Positions 16,729-24,756 of a DNA stretch of 64,000 bases are shown piece by piece; the first letter of the stretch is position 1, and every line of letters begins with the position of its first letter. A program made the position numbers and the translations under genes. The DNA comes from CBDCCV01 sp965215025 (GTDB taxonomy: Bacteria > Bacteroidota > Rhodothermia > Rhodothermales > Salinibacteraceae). The stretch lies in NCBI GenBank assembly GCA_965215025.1, contig CBDCCV010000002.1, forward strand, positions 744,001 to 808,000, read 5' to 3'. The notes beneath the pieces are model-generated. The model saw nothing but the letters and a program-made list of their open reading frames with translations. It made no database searches and was not told the origin of the DNA.

Positions 16729-18079
16729 GTGACGAAGAAATACACGCAGAGCCAGATCACCGGCGGCCACGGCGCATCACTGGTCGGCGAGCGCGTGTTT
16801 GCGATGGGACACGTTTACCAGCCCACAGGGGATCTCGAAGCCGGCATTGACGGGTATATCGAGATCCGAGACCCCGAGACCGGCGCCGCTACGGGGCTAT
16901 CCCTGGCCGTGCAGTCGAAGGCCACCGGAGGCCGTTTCACAGCAGAGACGGAGCACGGCTTCGAGTATCTCGTGGGCGAGCGCGACCTCGAGTACTGGCT
17001 CAGCGGCAACCTCCCGATTCTGCTCGTGGTCTCGCGGCCGAGTTCAGGCGAGGCCTACTACAAAAGCCTCAAGGAATACTTCAGCGATCCTGACCAGCGA
17101 CGCGGCCGCAAGGTCGTATTTGACAAAGAAGCAGACCGGCTCGACGAATCAGCTTCTGCCAGGCTCGCCTCCCTCGCCCGCCCGCGAGACTCTGGGCTGT
17201 ACGTGCGGCCCGTTCCCAGCGAGGAAGAGCTGTTTTCCAACCTCCTCCCCGTTCGCCATTACCCAGAAGCCGTCCACCATGCTGAGACGGATTACAGAGA
17301 CCCCGGCCGCATCTGGAAAGAAGCAAACGAGAGCGGCTTAAGACTTTCCGGCGAGTGGATACTGCATGGCAAGCGCATCTGGAGCGTCCACAATCCAGAA
17401 GAAGAGCCGCTTCGGAGTTTCTGCAAACCGGCAACTGCAGAGACGGACGAGCTTTCCCGGTGGGCGCAGTCCAACGACCGGGACCTAAAAGGACACTTCG
17501 TCAAGCTCCTGAAGCAGTGCCTCAGAGAGCGGCTTCGGCTACTCCGCGTCGGATACAACCGCAACAAGGGAATCTACTACTTCTGGGCACCTCGTGACCT
17601 GTCAGAGAGAAAAGTGAGGTATCATCATCACGCTGGAAGGCGCCCCGCTCACACGGTCTTTCGCGGGTACCCGGTACCCGGAGCACAGCAGCGACCCTGA
17701 GAAGGTGTACTACTATCGCCACATGGCCTTCGAGGGCTTTTTCAAACGTATCGACGGGGACTGGCACCTCGAAATTACGCCCTCGTACCTCTTCACAGAA
17801 GACGGCTACGAAGACCATCGCGGTGGCGGAAAGCTCGTCAGCAATATGAAGCATTTTGAAAAGCACGCGTCCGTGCGGTCGCAGGTCGAGTTCTGGGCGC
17901 ACCAGCTCCGGCGGAGCGACTTTCCAAGCGAGTACCCTCACCTTAAGTTCGGACCTCTGCGTCCCTTCACCGTTGGTCGCGGGATCGATGATGAGCTATG
18001 GCGTGCTTCCGGCTCCGTAGAAGAAGAGCCGGCGCCGGAGGAATCGGATGGGATGCAGCAGGAACTCTATGGCGCATAG
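16729..18079 (+). pseudogene. DUF4365 (DREN-type nuclease) fused to APAZ-like domain, frameshifted
   Basis: Reads from GTG 16729 for about 298 residues, then changes frame between 17614 and 17628 (an ATC-repeat stretch) and continues ITLEGAPLTRSFAG to TGA at 18077; about 450 residues when joined. The N-terminal domain has a PD-(D/E)xK pattern: E21, GIDGYIE with D41, and VQSK with K64, typical of DUF4365. The C-terminal half (LKGHFVKLLKQCLRERLRLL; EITPSYLFTEDGY; LKFGPLRPFTVGRGIDDELW) fits the APAZ domain by position and general look rather than by a firm signature. A short Argonaute gene follows 54 bp downstream. Known SPARDA systems pair a DREN-APAZ nuclease with a short Argonaute. The frameshift would remove the APAZ part, so the present gene is probably not functional unless this is a sequencing error. 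Confidence 0.8.
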
Positions 18080-18133
18080 GCTCCTGCCGGGGGCACGGTC
18101 TGTCAATCTGCATGGATACGAAAAACGCGGCGC

Positions 18134-19666
18134 ATGGCAAACATCGCAGAGCACATCGCGGAGCCAGAGCTTCAGTTTGGAGCAGGCCGGCACGTCGATA
18201 TTCGCTTCGGCCTACGTGACTACGGACCCTTCGACGCGGGTAGTCCCGGCCAGCCGCTGCGCATCCGGGTGGGCGTTGTTGGCACGCCGGAGACCACGCA
18301 GAACCTCGCAGCCTGGTTCGAAAAGCTGCGGGCTGGCATCCCAGGGAAAGAGAGCAAGTTCGTCAACCGTTACATCGGCTTCCCAGGGTTCGGCGAAGGC
18401 CGGGTGCTCTCGCCTGAGATCCAGGTTGACGACGCGGTCGTTCGGACGATCCCTCCGAGACGAATCCAGAGCATCATTGACCGTAGCGGCGTCAACCGTG
18501 CGATGGAAGATCTCGCCGAGCTTTTCTTCGAGGAGCTTCAGCACCTGGCCGGAAGCAAGAACGTGGATGTTCTGGTCTGTGCCCCGCCCTCCGAAGTGTA
18601 CCTTCTCCGGTACGATCCCAGAGACCGCGAATTGGGCCGGTCGTACGACGGAAACGGCGAGATGTCGCGCGAAGCAGACGGCGGCGTACGCATGGGCGAA
18701 GGCCGCGACGAGGGCGAGCTTCCTCCTGAGCTTTACGACTACCGGGTAGACTTTCACGACTTGCTCAAAGCGTAAAGCCTCCTTCTCTCCTGCCCCACCC
18801 AGCTTATCTGGTCCCCGACGTACACAGGCAAGAAGATTGAGGTCCCCGGAAGCCGCAGGTACCCCCTCCAGGATGAAGCCACACGCGCCTGGAATCTTTA
18901 CGTGGCACTGTACTACAAAGCCGGAGGCGTGCCCTGGCGCCTCGTTGAGAGCCGGGCGGACTTCGAGGCCTGCTTCGTCGGCATCAGCTTTTACCGAAGC
19001 CTCGACTGGGAGCAGGCACACGGGAGCGTCGCGCAGATTTTCAACGAGCGCGGCGAAGGACTCATCATGCAGGGCGGCCCGGGTGAGCGTTCAGACGAAG
19101 ACCGTCAGCTCCACCTCAGCGGATCGGACGCCAAGCGCCTCTTGTCGGACACCCTTGCCATGTACCGCCGTGAACACGGCCACGCGCCCGCCCGCCTTGT
19201 GCTGCACAAGACATCGCCGTTTAGCAACGGCGAGAGGGAAGGGCTTTGGGAGGCTGCCGAGGCCGAGCGCATCGCGTACATGGATCTGCTCCACCTGAGC
19301 GACAATGCGAAGACGCGGCTCTTCAGGAAAGGGTACCATCCGCCCTTGCGGGGCACGTTCGTAAGCCTCGACCGCTCGCACAACTACCTGTACACGGTGG
19401 GGAGCGTCAACTTCTACCAGATGACGTTCTCGAACCACATGCCGCGAATGCTCCGGTTCGACGTGGCTGACTCGACCTCGCCTCCGCTGCAGCTCGCAGA
19501 AGAGATCCTGCAGCTGACGAAGATGAACTGGAACAACACGCAGATCTCGCAGATGATGCCGGTCACCATCGAAGCGGCCCGGCACGTCGGCCATCTACTG
19601 AAGTACGCCAACCGGGAAGGGCTTCCTGCTCAGGCGCCGGCCCCCAGATACAGCTACTACATGTAG
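18134..19666 (+). pseudogene. Short prokaryotic Argonaute (MID-PIWI) interrupted by an in-frame TAA
   Basis: One continuous frame of 511 codons, broken only by TAA at codon 214 (18773-18775). The first part (EPELQFGAGRHVDIRFGLRD YGPF; VDVLVCAPPSEVYLL) is the N-terminal/MID region. After the stop the same frame carries on (IWSPTYTGKKIEVPG; ALYYKAGGVPWRL) into PIWI: FVGISFYRS, VAQIFNERGEGLIMQGG, RLVLHKTSPF, LTKMNWNNTQISQMMPVTI and a hydrophobic C-terminus YSYYM. Ser replaces the first catalytic Asp (codon 285), as in catalytically inactive short Argonautes that guide an effector. Total length and lack of PAZ fit short pAgos. The stop lies within MID, so separate halves are unlikely to work. The upstream gene is the probable APAZ effector. 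Confidence 0.93.
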
Positions 19667-19730
19667 GGTTCTGGCTATCGACGGATTGCTACGCAAAGGT
19701 GCCTTACAGCAACTTTGGAAGGGTCGTGGC

Positions 19731-19806
19731 TCAGCGGTTATACGCGCGGACAGCCTCGCGCAGCTTCTGCGAGCGCATCAGTTGCGAGATCGACGAGCTG
19801 CTCGCG
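19731..19806 (-). pseudogene. Second copy of the 3' end of the 24-kb membrane-protein gene
   Basis: On the minus strand this stretch encodes ISQLMRSQKLREAVRAYNR followed by TGA. That nearly repeats the last 20 residues of the gene ending at 23846 (IPQLMRPPKLREAIRAYNR). By hand, 47 of 57 bases match. No start or upstream coding part is present. It is a relic of a paralogue and lies on the other side of the FtsZ-like operon from the longer copy. Confidence 0.7.
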
Positions 19807-19879
19807 TGAGGGCGGCGTTGCAGGAGCGACGGCACGCCTAAAAAGACGGTTTCCCCCACTTTCGAGAATGTTTGTCGGC

Positions 19880-20440
19880 TTACGACTTAGACGTTTCGTC
19901 CTCGTTGGTCTCCTCCGGCGGCGCGTTCAACCTCCGAAGGTTTCCCTCTATGCGTTCGCCGTCGAAGAGCACGTCTCCCCCTTTGGCCTTGATCGCGCTC
20001 ACGGCTTGCCGTAGTCGTTCGAAAGCTTCAGCTTGACGTTCCAGCGCCGCTGCCCGCTCTTGTTCTATGGCTAAGGCCTGCTCCTCCAATTCGAGCCGCG
20101 CGTATTCGAGTTCAGCCTTTTCGGCTTCTGCTTCGAGGCGTTCTCTTGCCGCCTTCTGCCTGAGCACCTCCGCTTCCATGTAAATCTTGGTGGCTTCGGC
20201 GTCCGTTTTCCTGTTCTGAGCGTGCTTTTCTTCAGCCTGGCCTTCGACCATGCTCACCCCGGCTTCCCGGAGGCGGTTCACGTCGTCGAGCGCATACCCA
20301 CGTATGCCATACCAGATACGCCAAAGAAAGCCTATGGAGGCCTCCTCCTGTCTCGCTTCGAGCGCCGCGTCCTCGATCTGATCCGGCTCAAGGCGCTTTC
20401 GGATGAGGGCGCTCTGCTCGTTGCCTGCTTGCCGGTTCAT
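19880..20440 (-). CDS. Coiled-coil protein of the FtsZ-like operon, unknown function
   Basis: A 186-residue protein not recognised by family. Residues about 35-60 (ASIGFLWRIWYGIRGYALDD) could form an amphipathic or membrane-touching helix. Residues about 65-150 are rich in Glu, Ala, Lys and Arg with heptad-like spacing (KAELEYARLELEEQALAIE) and are very likely a long coiled coil. The tail is acidic (PPEETNEDETSKS). Its ATG overlaps the stop of the FtsZ-like gene by 4 bp, so the two are translationally coupled and probably act together. A coiled coil next to a polymerising GTPase could be an anchor or regulator (inference). Confidence 0.75.
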   Translation of the reverse strand: MNRQAGNEQSALIRKRLEPDQIEDAALEARQEEASIGFLWRIWYGIRGYALDDVNRLREAGVSMVEGQAEEKHAQNRKTDAEATKIYMEAEVLRQKAARERLEAEAEKAELEYARLELEEQALAIEQERAAALERQAEAFERLRQAVSAIKAKGGDVLFDGERIEGNLRRLNAPPEETNEDETSKS

Positions 20441-21681
20441 AGCGAGTGGTCTACCGAGCCTGTAAGGGTGAGCTGGCCGTCGTCCCGTACAACGACGCCC
20501 GTTCCTCCGTAAGCGCGATGCAGCTCGGAGAGGGCGCTGTACAGTTCGATGATATCCTCTTCGCTGGCTCCCCCCAAGTCCAGATAGAGGTCGAGTCCCG
20601 TTTCTCGAAGCGGATCCGTGAGGGGTATCTCCGCCCCGCGTTCTTTACGCGCGGGCGACGTCAGCCAACGTTCGGGGGACGTCAGCAGACGTTCGGTGAT
20701 GCTCTGCGAAAACCTCGTAGCAATGATCGTCACGCGAAGCCCGTCGCCAAGGTCCTCGTCGATCACCGTGCCGAAAATCACTTCCACGTCCTCGCCCGCC
20801 TCGCGCTGGATGATGGACGTGGCCTTCGTGGCCTCACGGATGCCCAGGTTCGGCCCCGACGTGATGTTGACCAAGACGTTGCGCGCGCCGTTGATCGAGA
20901 GGCCGTCTAAGAGCGGACTCCTAAGCGCACTAAGAACGGCCTCTTCCGCCCGGTTAGGCCCTTCAGCATAGCCGACAACTGCCAACGCTGCGCCGCCGTC
21001 GCGCATCGTCATCTGCACGTCGGCGAAGTCGAGGTTGATGAGGCCATGCACGGTGATGAGGTCTGAGATGCCCCGCACGACATCGTAGAGCGCGTCGTCG
21101 GCGATGGCGAAGGCCTCCATCAGGCTCGTCGAGTCGTCGGCGATGTCGAGGAGGCGCTCGCTGGGGATGACGATGAGCGTATCGACGTGCTCTTTGAGGA
21201 GCGTGACGCCCTCGCGCGCGGTGCGCTTGCGGCGGCTGCCTTCTGCGTCGAAAGGTAGAGTGACCACCGCCACGGTGAGGATATCGAGCTTGCGGGCGAT
21301 GGAGGCCACCACTGGCGCGCCGCCTGTCCCGGTGCCACCGCCCAAGCCTGCTACGACGAAAACGAGGTCGGCACCTCTAAGCGCCTTTTCAATCTCGCTA
21401 CGGTTCTCCTCGATGGCCTCGGCGCCGACGGACGGGCGCGCGCCCGCGCCCAGCCCTTTCGTCAGGTTCTTGCCGGACTGGATCCTCTGCGGCGCGCGGC
21501 TCTTGGTGAGCATCTGCTGATCGGTATCCACCGCGATGAACTCGACGCCGCCATAGACGCCCTTCTCGATCATGTTGTTGATGGCGTTGCCGCCCCCTCC
21601 ACCGACGCCGATCACACGGACATCAATCTCCTTGTCGCGCGCGCTGCCTTCGAGGGAAGGAGAATCAAAGTGCGTTTCCAT
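20437..21681 (-). CDS. Divergent FtsZ-like GTPase with an unusual C-terminal module
   Basis: A 414-residue tubulin/FtsZ-family GTPase from ATG 21681. It keeps VRVIGVGGGGGNAINNM (22-38), the GTP signature GGGTGTG (114-120) and a T7 loop NLDFADVQ (216-223), so GTP-driven polymerisation is plausible. After the FtsZ core (to about 324, TIIATRF) there is no standard FtsZ tail. Instead a 21-bp tandem duplication gives LLTSPERWLTSPAR, then a compact domain (about 355-410) with LDLYLDLGGASEEDIIELYS ALSELHR and GGTGVVV, which I cannot assign. The frame is open back to 21798, but that would overlap the 2H gene. It sits inside a nucleotidyltransferase/2H operon rather than a division cluster, so it is probably not the housekeeping ftsZ. 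Confidence 0.88.
   Translation of the reverse strand: METHFDSPSLEGSARDKEIDVRVIGVGGGGGNAINNMIEKGVYGGVEFIAVDTDQQMLTKSRAPQRIQSGKNLTKGLGAGARPSVGAEAIEENRSEIEKALRGADLVFVVAGLGGGTGTGGAPVVASIARKLDILTVAVVTLPFDAEGSRRKRTAREGVTLLKEHVDTLIVIPSERLLDIADDSTSLMEAFAIADDALYDVVRGISDLITVHGLINLDFADVQMTMRDGGAALAVVGYAEGPNRAEEAVLSALRSPLLDGLSINGARNVLVNITSGPNLGIREATKATSIIQREAGEDVEVIFGTVIDEDLGDGLRVTIIATRFSQSITERLLTSPERWLTSPARKERGAEIPLTDPLRETGLDLYLDLGGASEEDIIELYSALSELHRAYGGTGVVVRDDGQLTLTGSVDHSL
20657..20698 (-). repeat. In-frame 21-bp tandem duplication in the FtsZ-like gene
   Basis: Two adjacent 21-bp units (20657-20677 and 20678-20698) differ at three bases. They encode a seven-residue repeat (LTSPER/LTSPAR) in the linker between the GTPase core and the extra C-terminal module. 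Confidence 0.75.
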
Positions 21682-21757
21682 TGCTCGTTCCGGTTTTGCC
21701 AGTTGCAAGCTGTTCTTGAGGAATACCAAGCGTGGGACCTGTCGCCGGTTCCGCCCC

Positions 21758-22468
21758 TCATTCGCTCTCAGCGAGAGTGCACGAGCCGTTTTTCGCAAAG
21801 GCGACGAGGTCCTCTTCCCGGACGCAGTCGTCCGGACGCCACTCTCCTCCGCACCGCTGATGCACTTGGGCGAGGCGATGCCAGATCTCCCGGACGCGGG
21901 TAAGCCTCGCCTGCGGCCTCAGAGCTTCCATCCCTCGCAAGGGCAGTGGACTGCCGAGAATCTGCGAGGCGTAGTTCGCTTCAATGTCCGCCTTGAGTCC
22001 GAACGAGTGTTGCCCCCTGACAGAGAACAGAGGCGTAAGGCGCAGAGACCGAACGCAAAACGTCAGCTTCCGGCTCCTCAGGATGGCAAGCAGTTCTTCT
22101 GCAAATAGCCTCGAGTCGCCGTCGTAGAGCGTGAGGTGTGGGTTGTAGCCGTAGTCGGGTTTGTGCCACACGCTCTGCAGGGACGGGGACTCGCACCGCA
22201 GGAACACGGTGTTCTGGCCGTGCTCGAAGAACGAGCCTGGTTCGCCGATTCGCACGGTTTCGCCCTGCAACACTTTGTTGAAGCGGCGGACGTGTTGCAC
22301 GCCGAGCTTTCTGCTGTAGGGACCCCGGACCGTAATATGAGCGCGAGTCCGCTTCGAGGGATCGCAGAGCAGTCTAACGGCGTCGAGGCACGAGCCAATG
22401 CGTTTGTCCTCTACGTAAATCACGTAGAAGACTCTCTTTCTCGGGACGTGACTCTGCGGATGGCCCAT
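21758..22468 (-). CDS. 2H phosphoesterase (LigT / 2'-5' RNA ligase-like)
   Basis: A 236-residue protein with the two H-x-T motifs that define 2H phosphoesterases: HITVRGP (His44, Thr46) and HLTLYDG (His111, Thr113), 67 residues apart. Family members open or form 2',3'-cyclic or 2'-5' phosphodiester bonds in RNA or small nucleotides. The C-terminal 80 residues (from about 160) extend past the core and contain LAQVHQRCGGEWRPDDC, not recognised. It begins 11 bp after the stop of the nucleotidyltransferase gene and precedes the FtsZ-like gene, so it is the second gene of the operon. A role in removing a product made by the nucleotidyltransferase is attractive but only inferred. Confidence 0.85.
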   Translation of the reverse strand: MGHPQSHVPRKRVFYVIYVEDKRIGSCLDAVRLLCDPSKRTRAHITVRGPYSRKLGVQHVRRFNKVLQGETVRIGEPGSFFEHGQNTVFLRCESPSLQSVWHKPDYGYNPHLTLYDGDSRLFAEELLAILRSRKLTFCVRSLRLTPLFSVRGQHSFGLKADIEANYASQILGSPLPLRGMEALRPQARLTRVREIWHRLAQVHQRCGGEWRPDDCVREEDLVAFAKNGSCTLAESE

Positions 22469-22479
22469 CGTATAACCGC

Positions 22480-23487
22480 TTATATGACGAGGTATCGTAG
22501 AGACTGAGCATCGTCAGAAACGACCTGGCGGAGCACCTGAAACATCGTGTCTCCGTAGGCCCGCGCACGCTGAAATGCTCTGCCCCTAACGCCGGGGTCC
22601 CGAAACCATTCCAGTACCTCGTCCTCACTGCGCCCGGTCCGCTCAAGAAACCAGGCGTAGTCCTCCAAAAGCTGCTCGATGCTGCCCCGCTCCGCGCTTA
22701 GCCGCCGGAGGCGTTCGAGCGGGGGCGGTTTCAGAAGGTCGTAAGCCGCATCTGGGTTGAGGACGCTACTCCCCTGCTGCAGAAGAGGCAGAACGCCTGA
22801 GAAACACGTGGTCAGCCGGCTGAACTTCAGCTTGAAGTTCTTGAGGTGACTCTTCATCCGGCGGTCCTCGTCATCTGCCGGCCTGTTTCGCTTGTGCTCG
22901 TAGTTCAGGCACAAGGTTTTCCAGAACCGGAGGATGTCGTTGATGAGAAACAGAGGCCTGAACGATTCGCCGTGATCAGGATAGTCTCGAAAGTACGTGT
23001 CGATGACCTCACGAACAACCCGCTCGTAGGCCGCATCACCGTACACGGGTTGGCTCTCCAAGAGAAGCAGGAGCCGGGCGGTGAACAGGTTGGCGTAATC
23101 GTCTTCGGAGCCGCCAAGCTTGCCTACCATGTCGCCGAGGGCGTGCGTCTGGAGGTAGCGCCCGTCGCCGGAGAACTCGGGGAATCCGGCCTCGCGGTTG
23201 AGACGGATAAGGTCGGCCTGGATGAGGGTTTCGCGCAGGCTCGTCAGGCCCGCCTCCTCCCGGTCCCCTTCGTGAACGAAAAGGAGGTCGAGGTCCGAGT
23301 GCTCGCTCGCTTCTTCGCGGCCGTACGACCCCGTAACGTAGATGCACAGGCCGACCGTCTCGTCCAACTCCTGAAAGCTGCCCACCTTCTCGCGTAAGCC
23401 GTCGAGCCGCTCACGGGATCTTTCCCGGCGCCGTTCTACGATCTCTGGGTAGACAGGCGTCTTGTGTTCTGGCAACGCTGCGGTCAT
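22480..23487 (-). CDS. GlnD-like nucleotidyltransferase of the FtsZ-like operon
   Basis: A 335-residue protein. The Pol-beta-type nucleotidyltransferase core shows GSYGRE (53-58) and SDLDLLF (64-70), with metal-binding D65 and D67; the G-S/G-Y-G-R-x-E form is closer to GlnD-type enzymes than to CBASS cyclases. The region after 110 is helical (ALGDMVGKLGG; FLINDILRFWKTLCLNYEHK; KSHLKNFKLKFSRLTTCFSG) with no HD domain. It may transfer a nucleotide to a protein or RNA, or make a small signal; the sequence does not say which. It is the first gene of a four-gene minus-strand operon with a 2H phosphoesterase, an FtsZ-like GTPase and a coiled-coil protein. Confidence 0.88.
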   Translation of the reverse strand: MTAALPEHKTPVYPEIVERRRERSRERLDGLREKVGSFQELDETVGLCIYVTGSYGREEASEHSDLDLLFVHEGDREEAGLTSLRETLIQADLIRLNREAGFPEFSGDGRYLQTHALGDMVGKLGGSEDDYANLFTARLLLLLESQPVYGDAAYERVVREVIDTYFRDYPDHGESFRPLFLINDILRFWKTLCLNYEHKRNRPADDEDRRMKSHLKNFKLKFSRLTTCFSGVLPLLQQGSSVLNPDAAYDLLKPPPLERLRRLSAERGSIEQLLEDYAWFLERTGRSEDEVLEWFRDPGVRGRAFQRARAYGDTMFQVLRQVVSDDAQSLRYLVI

Positions 23488-23845
23488 TGCTGAAGAGGCT
23501 CCGAGATAGTGTCAAGGGTAGGGCAGCGTAGAGACCAGACTGCTGAAACAGCGTACGCCTTGCTGAAGCAGGTGTGCCGGACTTTGGGTGCCCCGGTGTT
23601 CTCACAGAGGCAGACGCCTTTATCGAGGCTCTGGAGCGCTACGTAGGCCGCCGTTGCTCCTGGCGTGCCCTTCTCTTTGTTTCCACAGTCGTGGACGCGT
23701 TGAGAAGTTTGGGTAAGCTAACAGGTCAAGAAACGGAATGCCCGACGCCTTCGGAGCGTCTGTTGCCGCCACAGCCTCTTTGAGCGTTTTGTCCCAGGGC
23801 AGCAGCGACCTTTGAATGCAGTGCCAGAACCTCTACGGGCCGCCT
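23488..23845. other. Intergenic region upstream of the FtsZ-like operon
   Basis: This 358-bp stretch should hold the promoter of the operon that begins at 23487. A plus-strand open frame at 23574-23783 has no recognisable family features and is not called. No clear promoter boxes or strong hairpin were identified. Confidence 0.4.
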
Positions 23846-24542
23846 TTAACGGTTGTAGGCGCGAATGGCCTCGCGCAGCTTCGGCGGGCGCATCAGCTGC
23901 GGAATCCACGCCGCCGCCGCAACCGCGACGCCGACCACCGCCAGGGCAGGGATGTCGCCGTCCTCTCCGATCTGCGTCGCACCTACAAGCGCCGTACTCG
24001 TGCCGACGCCCACCAGCCCCCACTGCACGTAGCCGAGCCTGCGGTACTGATCCAGGTGGCGCATACTCTCGGCGTCGCCGACGAGCGCCTCGCGGAGCGC
24101 GTCGTACGCCACGGGCCGCAGCGCCCCGCCTTCGGTGGCGAAGTAGCCCGTCCGCTGCTGGTGGACGCCGCCGGGCGTGAGGCTCGGCGCCGGGCCGGAG
24201 GGCGTGGAGACCATCCAGGGCGTGCCGCCCGAGAAGTACGTCCCCGTGCGCTCGTAGAGGTCGAGGCGCCCTTCATGGGTGCGGCGGGCGAACTCCGGGC
24301 GCCCTCTGCCTTCGCCCCCGACGCGCCGGAAGTAGCCCTCCTCGCTCTCGAAGGCGCGCACGCTGTCCAGCCCTATGCGCACGGAGCCGCTCTCCAGTGG
24401 TAAGCTCGACGTACTCCGGAGGCTTCTCGCCCGGAGGCGATACGGGCGCGTCCTGCGCCTGGGCGCCCGGCACGACTCCGAAAACATAAGAAGCGGCGAT
24501 GAGCAGGAGCGGAAGGGCGGAGCAACGGTCTATTAGGCGCAT
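23846..24542 (-). pseudogene. Secreted/membrane protein of unknown function, frameshifted near its N-terminus
   Basis: ATG 24542 starts a clear signal peptide (MRLIDRCSALPLLLIAAS ... GAQAQ) followed by PPEYVELTTGE. Near 24398-24405 the coding frame changes, and a second frame continues SGSVRIGLDSVRAFESEEGY for about 190 residues to TAA at 23846. The second part has a Gly/Ala-rich membrane segment (VQWGLVGVGTSTALVGATQ; AVVGVAVAAAAW) and the tail PQLMRPPKLREAIRAYNR. When joined it is about 230 residues. No family recognised. A relic copy of its tail occurs at 19731-19806. The frame change is a single event and could be a sequencing error. Confidence 0.65.
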
Positions 24543-24756
24543 CGCGGACGAGGGCAACGTAAACGAGAGCAAGGGGGCGCGAGCCAGTTGACGCAGGCGT
24601 GTGCTCTCTAAATTGCGGCACTCCGAAGCGCCGGTCAACCCGAAAGCCTTTGCGCTGCTGGTCGCGCGCTCCCCCTGAACGGCTTAGGGAGGTGCCCTGC
24701 CTTTTTTTCTTCAGACGAACACGCCAGGCGAAAGGCGGCCGTTCGGCCAGGCAGCC

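Noticed and set aside
20437..21798. The FtsZ-like gene as the housekeeping ftsZ
   Set aside because: It lacks the normal C-terminal peptide, is not in a division cluster, and lies in an operon with a nucleotidyltransferase and a 2H enzyme inside an accessory island.
22480..23487. A CBASS-type cyclic-nucleotide synthase
   Set aside because: The G-S-Y-G-R-E ... S-D-L-D core is nearer GlnD-type nucleotidyltransferases, and no CBASS effector, Cap2 or Cap3 gene is nearby.
23574..23783. A small plus-strand protein upstream of the FtsZ-like operon
   Set aside because: No recognisable motif, no coding context, and it overlaps the expected promoter region.
19731..23920. Recent attL/attR pair around the FtsZ-like operon
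   Set aside because: The two related tails match at only 47 of 57 bases, too diverged for recent att sites, and no intact integrase lies between them.
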